This document shows, piece after piece, positions 59,428 to 60,000 of a stretch of 60,000 nt of DNA. Origin of the DNA: Antedon mediterranea (Eukaryota; Echinodermata; Crinoidea; Comatulida; Antedonidae); contig NC_092676.1 of assembly GCF_964355755.1 (NCBI RefSeq), forward strand, positions 17,282,288-17,342,287, read 5' to 3'. The notes below the pieces were generated by a model. It was not told the DNA's origin. It saw only the letters and a program-made list of their open reading frames with translations, and searched no databases. The position numbers and the translations under genes were made by a program. Within the stretch, counting starts at the first letter, position 1. Each line of letters begins with the position of its first letter.

Positions 59428-59924
59428 CAAATTGTTTTACATTATATAAACATATATACGTCGTAGTGATGTATCGTTACATGTACTGTACTATTTCAAT
59501 CGACTATGACGGTGATAGTTTCAACAAAGTATTAAATCGCAATGTTTTACTGTGTTTAGTGGTATATTATTTGTAAAACATGAAAACAATTAATATTTCG
59601 TTAATAAATGGGTAAAAAATATATTTAAAAATTGTTCCACTTTGCACCCATCCTCTTCCCCATCCCTCAACCCAAATGTTACATACAAAACACAATTTAA
59701 GTTTGTTTAAATTTGACTTAAACAATTGGTCTCATTTTGTGACAAGTTTCTCTTTCGGAAGTAATTCCTAGGGTACTAATTTTACAGTACATAAATCACA
59801 GTGTCTATTTATTCGTTCCTGTAAACGACATGTATTATTGTCCTGCGGTACGTATACATTTGAAATCGCCAGTTTTTTTAACGCTGAAATTATTATGTAT
59901 TCGAGAACCATCTGTGGGCACGAC

Positions 59925-59961
59925 CTAGATGGTACGCGAGCGAAGCGAGCGTACCATCTAG
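59925..59961. repeat. Perfect 13-bp-arm hairpin with GCGAGCGAAGCGAGC centre
   Basis: CTAGATGGTACGC (59925-59937) and GCGTACCATCTAG (59949-59961) are exact inverse arms around an 11-base loop. It may be the terminus of a mobile element cut by the window edge. Confidence 0.85.
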
Positions 59962-60000
59962 TTATTATTAATTATGATAGTAGGCGCAGCTAGATATAGT

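Larger units (their letters stand above)
55631..60000. other. No gene recognised
   Basis: AT-rich to the window edge. Contains an interspersed repeat copy (56071), a diverged direct repeat pair (58671, 59344) and a palindrome at 59925. No exon, RNA or transposon protein seen. Confidence 0.5.

Overview
This window looks like AT-rich, intron- and transposon-rich animal nuclear DNA, with no bacterial or viral gene layout. The only host gene I can identify is the 3' half of an AP endonuclease 1 (APEX1-type) gene on the + strand. Its last three coding exons lie at 1048-1160, 14740-14923 and 18957-19074. They join in phase and end in the family-typical C-terminus [12 protein letters not shown] plus stop. 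The very large introns (13.6 kb and 4.0 kb), the many short palindromic elements and the frequent TAGGCCTA octamer suggest a marine deuterostome, perhaps an echinoderm. That placement is inference.

Layout. 1-19074: APEX1 3' part. Its 13.6-kb intron holds a 23-bp satellite (about 2.8-5.4 kb), a 2.0-kb DNA transposon with short inverted ends and an 8-9 bp target duplication (5844-7847), a 1.9-kb block with clustered TGCGAGGCA motifs in opposite orientation at its two ends (about 8066-9977), and a decayed retroelement-like frame followed by a 41-bp inverted repeat (11583-12516). The 4.0-kb intron holds a MITE with a SINE-like insert. 19075-60000: about 41 kb with no recognisable host gene, filled with dead mobile elements. 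These include two LINE polymerase tails (21885-22349, 28723-28884), a decayed hAT transposase with its right terminus (33381-34598), a 32-bp-TIR element with a perfect 7-bp target duplication (37822-38230), a 5'-truncated LINE reverse transcriptase inside a palindromic MITE cluster (45810-47618), a split E-box-bearing minisatellite (51997-53026), and several copies each of at least three small repeat families.

The mobile elements do not form a pathway with APEX1. Every transposon protein seen is truncated or carries stops, so none looks autonomous. The most informative structures are nested or self-dating: the LINE in the MITE, the MITE in the minisatellite, the SINE-like unit in a MITE, and the satellite with a multi-unit amplification pattern. 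All calls come from reading the sequence and from family knowledge. No database search was run.
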